Shown here: positions 9,141 to 16,958 of the stretch, piece by piece
How positions within the stretch are numbered: position 1 is the stretch's first letter
Layout of the letters: every line of letters begins with the position of its first letter
DNA from: Ferrovibrio sp041906005
GTDB taxonomy: Bacteria; Pseudomonadota; Alphaproteobacteria; Ferrovibrionales; Ferrovibrionaceae
Assembly: GCF_041906005.1 (NCBI RefSeq)
Contig: NZ_JAYRJY010000002.1
Span: 335,731-399,730, forward strand
Length of the DNA: 64,000 nucleotides
Direction: 5' to 3'
Notes under the pieces: model-generated
What the model was told of the DNA's origin: nothing
The model's database searches: none
The model's input: the letters and a program-made list of their open reading frames with translations, nothing else
Made by a program: the position numbers and the translations under genes

Positions 9141-9851
9141 ATGACGCCCGCCGACTCGCAGAGTGAAAAAACCAAGGCACCCCAGCCGATCCGCGACGCG
9201 GCCACGCTGATCCTCTATCGCCGGCGCGGACGTGACGGGCGGCTTGAAGTGCTGATGGGCGAACGCCACGGCGCCAGCGCCTTCATGCCCAACCGTTATG
9301 TCTTTCCCGGCGGCCGGCTCGACCTCGCCGACTATAAGATTCGCCCGGCGGCGCCGCTCAATCCCGTCAGCACGGCACGGCTGGCCCGCTGCAAGGGAAC
9401 CGGCCCGCGCAAGGCGCTGGCCCTGGCGCTGACCGCCATCCGCGAGACCTTCGAGGAATCGGGCCTGCGTTTAGCCGCTCCGGCGTCCAAGCCGGCCCTC
9501 GCCCCGGCCAGTTGGGCCGCCTTCTGTGCCGACGGCCTCGCCCCGGACCCCGCGCGCCTGCTCTATGTCTGTCGGGCCATCACCCCGCCGGGGCGGCCAC
9601 GGCGGTTCGATGCCCGCTTTTTTGCCGCTCCGGCCGAAGCCGCCACCGGCGCGCTGTGCCCCTCGTCCGAATTGGACAAGCTGAGCTGGGTAACCCGGGA
9701 GGAAACCCAGAACCTGCCGCTGCCCAACATCACCCAGTTCGTCATCGCCAGCCTGGAAGACTGGCTGCGGCCGGCCAGCGCCGATGACCCGGCCTGCCGG
9801 GTACCGTTCCACTACATGCGCCACGGCCAGCGCCGGCTGGACTGGGAATGA
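9141..9851 (+). CDS. Nudix hydrolase (NUDT19-like), copy 1
   Basis: A 236-residue Nudix protein. The Nudix box is split: FPGGRLD (about 55-61) is separated from the catalytic RETFEESGL by an insertion of ~40 residues, the layout known from NUDT19-type enzymes that cleave CoA or related nucleotide substrates. The REXXEE metal-binding core is intact. The substrate here is not determined. It is followed with an ATGA overlap by a paralogue of similar organisation, so the pair is translationally coupled. A -10-like 'tatact' lies 10 bp upstream of the start, but there is no good -35. Confidence 0.88.
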   Translation: MTPADSQSEKTKAPQPIRDAATLILYRRRGRDGRLEVLMGERHGASAFMPNRYVFPGGRLDLADYKIRPAAPLNPVSTARLARCKGTGPRKALALALTAIRETFEESGLRLAAPASKPALAPASWAAFCADGLAPDPARLLYVCRAITPPGRPRRFDARFFAAPAEAATGALCPSSELDKLSWVTREETQNLPLPNITQFVIASLEDWLRPASADDPACRVPFHYMRHGQRRLDWE

Positions 9852-10486
9852 GCCTGAACCCCTCCAGATCGGTGAAGCCAAGGGATGCCGCCAGCCTGAT
9901 CCTGGTGCGCCGGAACGATCGCGGGCCGCTGGAAATCCTGCTCGGCCGCCGGGCCGGGAAACACCGCTTCCTGCCCGATGTCTACGCCTTTCCGGGTGGT
10001 CGGCTTGACTCAAGTGATCTGTCAGATATTGCTTCTAATAGTTTAAATATAAACAATAATATTGTCTCTTTGATGGGCTGCCAGCCGGCGCTCGCTGGCG
10101 CCCTGGCCCTGGCCGCCCTGCGCGAAACCTGGGAGGAAACCGGGATCGTCCTGGGCCGGGTGGAAGCCGGCCAGCTGCGGCCGGACGCCTCCGGCCTGCA
10201 TTATCTTGGCCGGGCCATCACGCCGGCCGAAAGCCCGATCCGCTTCCACGCCCGCTTCTTCCTGCAGGATGTGACGGACCTGCCGGTCAGCCTGGGGGGC
10301 TCGGGCGAGCTTCTGGACCTAGCCTTCCGGCCGCTGGAAGCCGCGCTGCGGCTGCCGCTGGCCGACATCACCGAATTCATGCTGCGCGACGTGGTCGGCC
10401 GGCTGGGGCCCGACCTGCGGCCCGGAAGGCCGGTTTTCTGGCGCTATCGCCGGGGTAAACCCCTGATCAGCTGGGAAAAACCATAA
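9848..10486 (+). CDS. Nudix hydrolase (NUDT19-like), copy 2
   Basis: A 212-residue paralogue of the preceding gene. It has FPGGRLD and RETWEETGIV, the two halves of a Nudix box, separated by an insertion of about 35 residues. The insertion is coded by a markedly AT-rich stretch (10012-10070, rich in Asn, Ile, Ser) unlike the GC-rich flanks, while the frame stays open. The catalytic REXXEE residues are intact, so the enzyme is probably active. The substrate is unknown. The rpmG promoter begins immediately after its stop. Confidence 0.87.
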   Translation: MSLNPSRSVKPRDAASLILVRRNDRGPLEILLGRRAGKHRFLPDVYAFPGGRLDSSDLSDIASNSLNINNNIVSLMGCQPALAGALALAALRETWEETGIVLGRVEAGQLRPDASGLHYLGRAITPAESPIRFHARFFLQDVTDLPVSLGGSGELLDLAFRPLEAALRLPLADITEFMLRDVVGRLGPDLRPGRPVFWRYRRGKPLISWEKP

Positions 10487-10490
10487 GCGG

Positions 10491-10518
10491 TTGACATCGG
10501 GGTGCGAATCCCTATGCT
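10491..10518 (+). promoter_or_regulatory. rpmG promoter (sigma-70-like)
   Basis: Perfect -35 TTGACA (10491-10496), 16-bp spacer, then TATGCT (10513-10518). The predicted transcription start is ~38 bp before rpmG. It begins 4 bp after the upstream Nudix stop, giving rpmG its own promoter. Confidence 0.65.
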
Positions 10519-10562
10519 GCGCCGCCAATCCCAAGCCGACCGCCAATAGTGGAATCCGAGTC

Positions 10563-10730
10563 ATGGCCAAGCCGACTACCCTGAAGATCAAGCTGGTGAG
10601 CAGCGCCGACACCGGCTACTTCTACGTCACCAAGAAGAACCCGCGCACCAAGACCGAGAAGCTGTCGTTCAAGAAGTACGACCCGGTGGCGCGCAAGCAC
10701 GTGGAATTCAAGGAAGCCAAGATCAAGTAA
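10563..10730 (+). CDS. rpmG: 50S ribosomal protein L33
   Basis: A 55-residue L33, start MAKPTTLKIKLVSSADTGYF, ending in EFKEAKIK. It lacks the CxxC pairs of zinc-binding L33, so it is the zinc-free form usual in alphaproteobacteria. A longer frame from 10491 is rejected because the -35 box and the predicted transcript start lie inside it and L33 proteins begin at this MAK. It forms a single-gene unit between its own promoter and a hairpin terminator shared with the convergent MFS gene. Confidence 0.97.
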   Translation: MAKPTTLKIKLVSSADTGYFYVTKKNPRTKTEKLSFKKYDPVARKHVEFKEAKIK

Positions 10731-10772
10731 GCTTCCGCCCTGAGTTTCGGCGGCGCGCCTGCGCTGCCCGAC

Positions 10773-10804
10773 AAAGCCCTGCCTTATCGGCGGGGCTTTT
10801 CGTT
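10773..10804 (+). terminator. rho-independent terminator of rpmG
   Basis: Stem aaagccctgcc (10773-10783) with ggcggggcttt (10789-10799), 11 pairs with one G-U, 5-base loop, then TTTTCGTTTT. The left arm carries A's, so it could also act on transcripts from the convergent MFS gene, whose stop codon at 10784-10786 lies in the loop. Confidence 0.8.
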
Positions 10805-12058
10805 TTGCGGCTCGGTCGAAATCACCATGGCCGGATGGTCGGCCGGCACGCGCCGCATCGCGGCCCACAGGCTCAGCACCGACAGCAGCGTCGCCACGGC
10901 AAACAGCCCGACATAGCCTGTGGCATCGGCCAGCACACCGCTGACCAGCGAACCGGCCATGAAGATGAAAAGCTGCGCGCAGGACAACAGGGTGAAATCC
11001 GTGCCGGCCCGCTCTTTTGCGGCCGCTCCCATGAACAGGGTGTAGAGCGCAACCACCTCCATATAGCGCGACACGGTGTTACTGACGATCAGGCCGATCA
11101 ACAGCCCATGCATCTGCAGTCCCAGTCCGGCATAGATGCCGCAGCCAAGGAAAACCGCGCTGCGCAGCAGCCCCAGCCCCAGGATGGTGTGCCAGAGGCC
11201 GTAACGCCGGATCGTCCAGGCGGCTACAACAGCACCAAGCAGACCTGCCGTTGCGGCCGAGGCGCCGGAGAGATAGCCGATCACCTCCAGCGACAGGCCG
11301 TTATCCACCAGGAAGGGCTTCTCCATCGCCTTGGCCAGGCCTTCCGAAGCGCGGTAGACCAGCGCGAAACCCAGCACGGAATACGTGATGGGATCTTTCA
11401 GGGCGGCGCGCAACGATGGCGCCGAATTGATGGATGGCGCCGGAGCAATGTCGGTCGCCGGCCTCTCCTGCATCAGCAGGGTCGAGAGCAGCGTAAGAGC
11501 GGACAGGCCCGCGAGAACCAGAATGGTCGGTGTCCAGCCATACTGGCTGTACAGATAAAGCGTGAGGCTGGAGCCGATCACCACGCCGATCGCCACGCTG
11601 CCGCCCTGGATGGCATTGCCGCGGCCGCGCTCGCTGGCCTTCAGCCGCTCGGTGGCATAGCCGTCGGTGGCGATATCCTGCGTCGAACTGAGCATCATCA
11701 CGCAGAAACCGAGCCCCAGCAGCAGCCACATGTCATCCGGCGGCAGGAAGGCGAACAGCACCAGCAGGCCAACGACTCCAAGCTGGGTCGGCAGGATCCA
11801 CGACCGGCGATGCCCTAATCGCGCCAGGCCAAAGATCCGCAATGGTGCGCGATCGACGAACGGCGCCCAGAGGAATTTCAGCATCAATGGCGCCAGCAGG
11901 ATGCCGACCATGCCGATGGCGCTGCGCGACATGCCGTCATCCCGCAGGATCGCCGGCATCGCAGCGGCAAACAGATACATCGGAATGCCCTGAGCCACAT
12001 ACAGGCCCAGCAGGGAAAGGAACAGCCGCCAGCGATGGCGGGTGTCTGTCGCTATCAT
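10784..12058 (-). CDS. MFS transporter, AmpG/RhtX-like
   Basis: A 424-residue, twelve-helix carrier of the major facilitator superfamily. The start region (LGLYVAQGIPMYLFAAAMPAILRDDGMS) and the helix 4-5 motif SSTQDIATDGYATERLK are those of the AmpG-like group, which carries muropeptides (AmpG), acetyl-CoA or siderophores (RhtX/FptX). The C-terminal AGTDFTLLSCAQLFIFMAGSLVSG fits the same group. The substrate cannot be fixed. Its ATG overlaps the pleD stop (ATGA), so it is the third gene of a divK-pleD-MFS unit, an odd functional partner for a cell-cycle signalling pair. Confidence 0.85.
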   Translation of the reverse strand: MIATDTRHRWRLFLSLLGLYVAQGIPMYLFAAAMPAILRDDGMSRSAIGMVGILLAPLMLKFLWAPFVDRAPLRIFGLARLGHRRSWILPTQLGVVGLLVLFAFLPPDDMWLLLGLGFCVMMLSSTQDIATDGYATERLKASERGRGNAIQGGSVAIGVVIGSSLTLYLYSQYGWTPTILVLAGLSALTLLSTLLMQERPATDIAPAPSINSAPSLRAALKDPITYSVLGFALVYRASEGLAKAMEKPFLVDNGLSLEVIGYLSGASAATAGLLGAVVAAWTIRRYGLWHTILGLGLLRSAVFLGCGIYAGLGLQMHGLLIGLIVSNTVSRYMEVVALYTLFMGAAAKERAGTDFTLLSCAQLFIFMAGSLVSGVLADATGYVGLFAVATLLSVLSLWAAMRRVPADHPAMVISTEPQNEKPRR

Positions 12059-13419
12059 GCCGACCGGTAGATGATCCGGTTGCGGCCACCATTCTTGGCT
12101 TCATACAGCGCGTCGTCGGCGCGCTTGAGCAATGTCTCGGCATTGTCGCTCGGGCCCGACGACGTGCAGCCGATCGAACAGGTGACAGTCAGTTCGCCAG
12201 CGTTGCGCGTCGCCACCTTCTTGTCGCTCAGCGCATGCAGCAGGCGGTTTGCCACCACCTCGGCGGCGTCGAGATCGGTATCGGGCATCAACACAACGAA
12301 TTCCTCGCCGCCATAACGGCAGGCCATGTCGATGCCGCGGATGTTGCGCACGATGCGATTGCCCACTTCGCGCAGAACCTCGTCGCCGGCCTGATGCCCG
12401 TGGGTATCGTTGATCTGCTTGAAATAGTCGAGATCGAGGATGACCACGGCCGTACCATGCTGGCTGCCGGCCTGGCTCAGCAATGTCGCCAGATGCGACG
12501 CCATGTAGCGGCGATTGTACAGGCCGGTCAGCGGATCGGTCACCGCCATTTCCATGCTCTGCTGATAATGCTGGCGCAGGCGGTCCTGATAGCGCTTGCG
12601 GCGCACCTGTGCGCGCAGGCGGGCGATGAATTCATTGCGATCGATCGGCCGCACCACATAATCGGTGACGCCGATCTCCAGCCCCTTCACCAACTGCTTC
12701 TGATCGTCCGGCCCCACCAGCAGCAGGATCGGAACGTTGCGGGTTTCCTCGGTGGTTCGGAACTGCGAACATAACCGCAAGCCATCGGGACTCTGCAGGC
12801 CAAGGCTGACCACCACGGAATCGTATTCCGTCTGGCGGGCCCCACTGAGGGCTTCCATGCCATCGGCCGTCAATTCGGTGCGGAACTGGCCTTCCAGCAT
12901 GCGCTGCAGCCGCACCTGATCGCGGGGATTGTCTTCCACCAGCAGAATCCGCGCCGCGGCATAATCCTCGTCCAGTTTCGGCACCGGCGGCGAGATCACA
13001 CCCAGTGACGCCGAGGTGCGTTCGCGCATGCGCAGCTCGTCGAGCATCAGCTTGACGCGCAGCAGCGAACGCACGCGCGCAAACATGGCAATGTCGTCGA
13101 CCGGCTTGGTGAGGAAATCGTCGGCGCCCGCGCTCAGGCCCTGCACACGGTCTTCGGGATCACCCAGCGCGGTGACCATGATGACCGGGATGTGGGCCGC
13201 GTCCGGATCGGCCTTCAGCCGGCGGCAGACCTCGAAACCATCCATGCCCGGCATCATGACATCGAGCAGGATCAGATCGGGTTTCTGGCTGGCAACGGCA
13301 TCCAGCGCCTCCGGCCCGGAGCCGGCGGTGATCACCTCGTAATATTCGCTGGTCAGCTTGGCTTCCAGCACCTTGATGTTGGTGCGGATGTCATCGACGA
13401 CCAATATGCGCGCGGTCAT
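12055..13419 (-). CDS. pleD: response regulator / diguanylate cyclase PleD
   Basis: A 454-residue REC-REC-GGDEF protein, the PleD architecture. The first receiver has the phospho-acceptor Asp53 in LILLDVMMPG plus Lys in TKP. The second receiver (about 155-275) lacks the acceptor (DSVVVSLGLQS), as in known PleD adaptors. The cyclase domain has an intact GGEEF (370-374) and an inhibitory I-site RGID five residues before it. PleD makes c-di-GMP after phosphorylation and helps the motile-to-sessile transition in the Caulobacter model; whether it does so here is inference. It follows divK by 18 bp. Confidence 0.96.
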   Translation of the reverse strand: MTARILVVDDIRTNIKVLEAKLTSEYYEVITAGSGPEALDAVASQKPDLILLDVMMPGMDGFEVCRRLKADPDAAHIPVIMVTALGDPEDRVQGLSAGADDFLTKPVDDIAMFARVRSLLRVKLMLDELRMRERTSASLGVISPPVPKLDEDYAAARILLVEDNPRDQVRLQRMLEGQFRTELTADGMEALSGARQTEYDSVVVSLGLQSPDGLRLCSQFRTTEETRNVPILLLVGPDDQKQLVKGLEIGVTDYVVRPIDRNEFIARLRAQVRRKRYQDRLRQHYQQSMEMAVTDPLTGLYNRRYMASHLATLLSQAGSQHGTAVVILDLDYFKQINDTHGHQAGDEVLREVGNRIVRNIRGIDMACRYGGEEFVVLMPDTDLDAAEVVANRLLHALSDKKVATRNAGELTVTCSIGCTSSGPSDNAETLLKRADDALYEAKNGGRNRIIYRSA

Positions 13420-13437
13420 CGGGAATCAGTGCTGGCT

Positions 13438-13812
13438 TCAGGCCCGGGGTTCAAGGAACTGCTTCACCGTCTCGATGAACTTGCCGACCGAGATGGGCTT
13501 GGCAATATAGGCGTCGCAACCGCCTTCGCGCATCTTCTCCTCGTCGCCTTTCATGGCAAACGCGGTGACGGCGACCACCGGGATGGTGCGCAGGTTATCG
13601 TCTTCCTTGATCCACTTGATCACTTCCAGACCGGAAACCTCGGGAAGCTGGATATCCATCAGAATCAGGTCGGGCCGGTGCTTGCGCACCATGGCCAGCG
13701 CTTCCATGCCATCCTTGGTCTGCAGGGTCTGGTAACCATGCGCATCAAGCAGGTCGTGGAACAACTTCATGTTCAGTTCGTTGTCCTCGACGATCAGTAC
13801 TGTCTTGCTCAT
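13438..13812 (-). CDS. divK: single-domain response regulator DivK
   Basis: A 124-residue stand-alone receiver. The acidic pair ED (9-10), acceptor Asp53 (LILMDIQLPEVSG), the conserved Thr/Ala (AVTAFAMKGDEEKM) and Lys in YIAKPI are all present. DivK with pleD downstream is the standard alphaproteobacterial cell-cycle arrangement: DivJ/PleC-type kinases, not in this window, would set its phosphorylation. First gene of the divK-pleD-MFS operon. Confidence 0.96.
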   Translation of the reverse strand: MSKTVLIVEDNELNMKLFHDLLDAHGYQTLQTKDGMEALAMVRKHRPDLILMDIQLPEVSGLEVIKWIKEDDNLRTIPVVAVTAFAMKGDEEKMREGGCDAYIAKPISVGKFIETVKQFLEPRA

Positions 13813-13874
13813 CAGACGCCTTCCCCGGATATTCTATCGCTGCCCTGCGCCATATTTTCCTGAGTATCCAGTGT

Positions 13875-13903
13875 TTTGTAGCATCCCGGAAAGGCCCGGC
13901 CAA
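13875..13903 (-). promoter_or_regulatory. candidate divK-pleD promoter
   Basis: Read on the minus strand: TTGGCC (13903-13898), 17-bp spacer, TACAAA (13880-13875), about 65 bp before divK. Spacing is ideal; hexamers are partial matches. Confidence 0.4.
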
Positions 13904-13907
13904 GCCG

Positions 13908-13937
13908 TTTACCATGACAATAGTTAGTCCATTATAC
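13908..13937 (+). promoter_or_regulatory. candidate promoter of the HAD gene
   Basis: TTTACC (13908-13913), then an AT-rich TTATAC (13932-13937) at 18 bp. The transcript would begin at about 13944, which would favour the second ATG (13964) as start of the HAD protein. It faces away from the divK promoter. Confidence 0.35.
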
Positions 13938-13942
13938 AGTCG

Positions 13943-14626
13943 ATGAGCCAGGGTCCCGACTCCATGCCCCCCCTTCCCGCGCCGGTTGCCGAGCAGATCG
14001 CCGGCCTAACCTTTACGACGGGACAACCCCTGATCATCGTCGATGCCGACGAGGTCCTGTTCTATTTCATGCGTGGGCTGGAGATATTCCTGACCGGGCG
14101 GGACCTGTATTTCGACTGGGCCTCCTATGCCCTGTACGGCAACATCCGCCAGCGCGCCGACGATCAGCCGGTGGCGGCCGAACTGCTGCATCCCCTGCTC
14201 CAGCATTTTTTCGCCGAGGCGACCGAAAACCTCGAGCCGGTGGACGGCGCCGCCGCCGCCCTGGCCGCCCTGAGCGCCAAGGGCCGCGTGCTGGTGCTCA
14301 GCAACGTGCCGATGTCGGCCCGGGAGGCCCGCCGGCGGGCCCTGCAGCGGCATGGCATGGATTTCCCGCTGATCGCCAATAGCGGCCCGAAAGGACCTGC
14401 CGTGGCCGCCCTGATCGCACGCGCCAACGCCCCCGCCGCCTTCATCGACGATATACCGCACAACCATGCCTCGGTCGCCCAACTGGCGCCGGCTGTCCAC
14501 CGGCTGCATTTCATCGCCGATCCGCGCCTGGCCGCGTTGCTGGGACCGGCAGCCGATTGCCACCACCGCGCGGACTCATGGCCGGATCTGCAGCAGTTGA
14601 TCGCCCGCCTGCTGGTGCTGGACTGA
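13943..14626 (+). CDS. HAD-like hydrolase
   Basis: A 227-residue protein with a HAD-type motif I (LIIVDADEVLFYF), motif II region (VLVLSNVPMSAREARR) and a late acidic motif (AAFIDDIPHNHASVAQ), in the right order for a haloacid dehalogenase-like phosphatase. The motif III Lys is plausibly in SGPKGPAVAAL. No close named family is evident. Two starts are possible, 13943 and 13964, with no strong ribosome site for either. The next gene (ROK kinase) starts 3 bp after the stop, so a sugar-phosphate role is conceivable but is only inferred from position. Confidence 0.7.
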   Translation: MSQGPDSMPPLPAPVAEQIAGLTFTTGQPLIIVDADEVLFYFMRGLEIFLTGRDLYFDWASYALYGNIRQRADDQPVAAELLHPLLQHFFAEATENLEPVDGAAAALAALSAKGRVLVLSNVPMSAREARRRALQRHGMDFPLIANSGPKGPAVAALIARANAPAAFIDDIPHNHASVAQLAPAVHRLHFIADPRLAALLGPAADCHHRADSWPDLQQLIARLLVLD

Positions 14627-14628
14627 CC

Positions 14629-15546
14629 ATGCGCATCGGTATCGATCTGGGGGGCACCAAGATCGAGGCCATCGTACTGGCCGATGACGGCCGTATTCAG
14701 GCCAGGCGGCGCGTGCCGGCACCGCGCGGCGACTATCACGCAACGGTGACCGCCCTGCGCGACCTGACGGCCGCGATCGCGGCGGAGGCTGGCGGCGCGG
14801 CGACCACGGCACCCATCGGCGTCGGCATCCCGGGCACCATCTCGCCAGCCACCGGCCTGATCAAGAATGCCAATTCGACCTGGCTGATCGGCCATCCGCT
14901 GGACCGCGACCTGGCCGAGGCCACCGGCCGGCGCGTGCGGCTGGCCAACGACGCCAACTGCTTTGCCCTGTCGGAAGCCAGTGACGGCGCCGGCGCGGGC
15001 AAGGCGGTGGTGTTCGGCGCCATCCTCGGCACCGGCTGCGGCGCCGGCATCGTGATCAACGGCCAGGCCCTGACCGGCCCGAACGCCATTGCCGGCGAAT
15101 GGGGCCATAATCCCCTGCCCTGGCCCCAACCCGACGAATTGCCCGGCCCTTACTGCTATTGCGGCAAGCATGGCTGCCAGGAGACCTTCTTCTCGGGCAC
15201 CGGGCTGGAACTGGATTTCCGCCGGCATACCGGCCGCGTGCTGGACGGCCCTTCCATCGTGGCCGCCGCGGAAGCCGGCGACGCAGCCGCCGAGGCCACC
15301 CTGCAGCGCTACGAACACCGGCTGGCCCGCGGCCTGGCCGCGATCCTCAACGTGCTGGACCCGGATATCGTCGTGCTGGGCGGTGGATTATCCAACCTTG
15401 CGCGGCTGTATGAAACCGTGCCGCGCCTGTGGAACGCCTATGCCTTCTCCGATACCGTCACCACAACGCTGGCGAAAAACCATCATGGAGACAGTTCCGG
15501 CGTGCGCGGCGCCGCCTGGTTATGGACTCCAGAGGAAACCCGCTAG
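14629..15546 (+). CDS. ROK-family sugar kinase
   Basis: A 305-residue ROK kinase. The ATP phosphate-binding loop MRIGIDLGGTKIEAIVL opens the protein; DANCFALSEA and GTGCGAGIVING are the second phosphate and sugar-binding motifs; the ROK zinc site CYCGKHGCQE lies near residue 180, with the EWGHNPLP segment before it. This is the fructokinase/N-acetylglucosamine kinase branch; the sugar cannot be chosen. The start at 14629 puts the phosphate loop at the N-terminus as in the family; a longer frame beginning inside the HAD gene is rejected. Confidence 0.9.
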   Translation: MRIGIDLGGTKIEAIVLADDGRIQARRRVPAPRGDYHATVTALRDLTAAIAAEAGGAATTAPIGVGIPGTISPATGLIKNANSTWLIGHPLDRDLAEATGRRVRLANDANCFALSEASDGAGAGKAVVFGAILGTGCGAGIVINGQALTGPNAIAGEWGHNPLPWPQPDELPGPYCYCGKHGCQETFFSGTGLELDFRRHTGRVLDGPSIVAAAEAGDAAAEATLQRYEHRLARGLAAILNVLDPDIVVLGGGLSNLARLYETVPRLWNAYAFSDTVTTTLAKNHHGDSSGVRGAAWLWTPEETR

Positions 15547-15555
15547 CAGGGCCCG

Positions 15556-16395
15556 TTAGCAAGGATCGCGCGGCTTCAGCTCCAGGACCTTGAGCGTGGC
15601 GCGGATCGCATAGTCGCCGTAGTCGAATACGATGTCGTCGGCCACGCCATTTTCATACAGGCGATAGGCGATTTCGTAGTCGGGCGTGTCCTGCGCCTTG
15701 TCGGTCGTGAAATAAGCCAGTCGCACGCGCCAGGAGCGCTGACCCTTCAGCGGTGCCAGCAAAGGCGCCTCACCCTTTTCCACCGGCAATTCGCCGCCGA
15801 TGAAACCGCCCACCTCGCTGTAGCCTTCGGCCGAAGCGCCATCGAAAACGGCGGCATGAAGCCAGTTGCCGCCCGTGCGGGCCAAGCTGATCAGGCGCAG
15901 CGTATGCTCGGTGGGAAAGGCCGTGCCGGCCGGCAGGGCCAGTTCGGTATCTTCGGGCTGGGTGAAGCGCACCAGGCCGGATTCGCCACGGCCTTTCAGC
16001 GTGCCTTCGCCGGCCAGCTCCTGGTCGAGGTCGCCATTCACCTCGTCCTTCATCTTGAAGCGGAAGCGTTGACCATCGAGCGATTCCCAGGAATTCAGCA
16101 CCATGTTGTTGAGCAGCGTGCCGTCTTCGGTGCTGGTTTCGATCAGGAAACGCTGGTTCAGCACATAGCCGTCGCAGGCATGGACGAATTCCAGACTCAG
16201 GCCGCCGGCGATGCCGTTGCGGTAGTTGCGGGCATCCAGCTTGGCGACCGAGAGGCCATAGAGCGCCTTGTGGCTCACCAGCCCCTGCGCGATGGTCCCC
16301 ATATCATTGGTATCGGCCGCTCGAGTTGCGCCGGTCGGCAGCGCGACCAGGGCAAACAGCAGGATAAAAACACGCAATCTGGCAACAGCCGACAT
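15556..16395 (-). CDS. eipB: cell envelope integrity protein EipB (DUF1849)
   Basis: A 279-residue periplasmic protein with a clear signal peptide (RLRVFILLFALVALPTGATRAA). The mature part fits DUF1849/EipB, a spiral-like beta protein needed for envelope integrity in Brucella. Its two cysteines, in FVHACDGY near the N-terminus and at the very C-terminus (KPRDPC), match the conserved disulfide pair of that family. The start is set at 16395, right before the signal peptide; a 47-residue longer frame adds a non-signal sequence. It ends 9 bp from the convergent ROK kinase. Its upstream region contains the 10-bp repeat array described separately. Confidence 0.88.
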   Translation of the reverse strand: MSAVARLRVFILLFALVALPTGATRAADTNDMGTIAQGLVSHKALYGLSVAKLDARNYRNGIAGGLSLEFVHACDGYVLNQRFLIETSTEDGTLLNNMVLNSWESLDGQRFRFKMKDEVNGDLDQELAGEGTLKGRGESGLVRFTQPEDTELALPAGTAFPTEHTLRLISLARTGGNWLHAAVFDGASAEGYSEVGGFIGGELPVEKGEAPLLAPLKGQRSWRVRLAYFTTDKAQDTPDYEIAYRLYENGVADDIVFDYGDYAIRATLKVLELKPRDPC

Positions 16396-16958
16396 GGGGG
16401 CCTTCAGACTTGGCCGGGTCTGGCCCGGGGATAAGACAGGGAACCGAAAATCGTCCGACTCAAGAATACCCTTCGCACTGCAAGAAAGAAACGCCCGTCC
16501 CGCTGGCGGGTTCTGGCGGCGGCACCAGGCAACCACTGGTGATAGACCGGTTCCGTGGCATTCTTTTGGCTTCGTTTGAGTTCGTTTTGGTTCGGTCGAA
16601 TTCGTTCGGCTTCGTTACTGCTCGTTTTGCTTCGTTCGGGTTCGTCTGGCTTCGTTACGCTTCGTTTGCATTCGTCGGCGTTCGCTTGGCTTACCGGCGC
16701 TGAAGCATAGGCTATGGCAGCGTGCCGGGCGCTATCGCCTCTGACCGCATGCCCGTGCTTCAGGTACGCATTCCGCCAAGGGCTGCAGGTGTGAATATAA
16801 GAATGAGAACATTATAGAAACTTTTGCCGGAAAGTCCATATCTGCCGTCGCATTTCAGTCGGCAAATCCTGCCGGTCACGGCGCCCCATGAATGCTGGTT
16901 TTCCGCTATTTTTTACTGGCACACCGCTTGCTTTGTCCTTATCCGAGGACAGAACACC
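16396..16958. other. 563-bp gene-free region between divergent eipB and a diguanylate cyclase
   Basis: No credible gene. It holds a CACCAG/CTGGTG dyad (16523-16541), the decamer array (16551-16690), and an AT-rich patch near 16791-16820 with a weak promoter-like pair for the plus-strand cyclase (GTGAAT 16791-16796, 16 bp, TATAGA 16813-16818). A ribosome site GAGGA precedes the cyclase start. Confidence 0.7.
16551..16690. repeat. helically phased 10-bp repeat array, consensus TTCGTTYGGC
   Basis: Fourteen consecutive units of exactly 10 bp with no slip in phase. TTCG opens 11 of 14 units and one more reads CTCG; the fifth and sixth bases are mostly T; the last four are variable but often GGC. 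Units include ttcgttcggc (16601), ttcgttcggg (16631), ttcgtctggc (16641) and ttcgcttggc (16681). A 10-bp period puts every TTCG on nearly the same face of the helix. Function unknown: cooperative protein binding is the simplest idea. Confidence 0.92.

Noticed and set aside
16551..16690. CRISPR array
   Set aside because: The period is 10 bp with a 4-6 bp core and no unique spacers; repeat and spacer sizes are far too small.
16410..16703. An open frame over the decamer array coding for a decapeptide-like repeat (SFGFV...)
   Set aside because: It has no ribosome site, starts antisense to the eipB 5' region, and its repeats simply reflect three 10-bp units making 30 bp. The sequence is explained by the DNA repeat.
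16824..16958. N-terminal 45-residue extension of the GGDEF protein
   Set aside because: The first ATG at 16824 has no good ribosome site, and GAGGA at the proper distance precedes the ATG at 16959.
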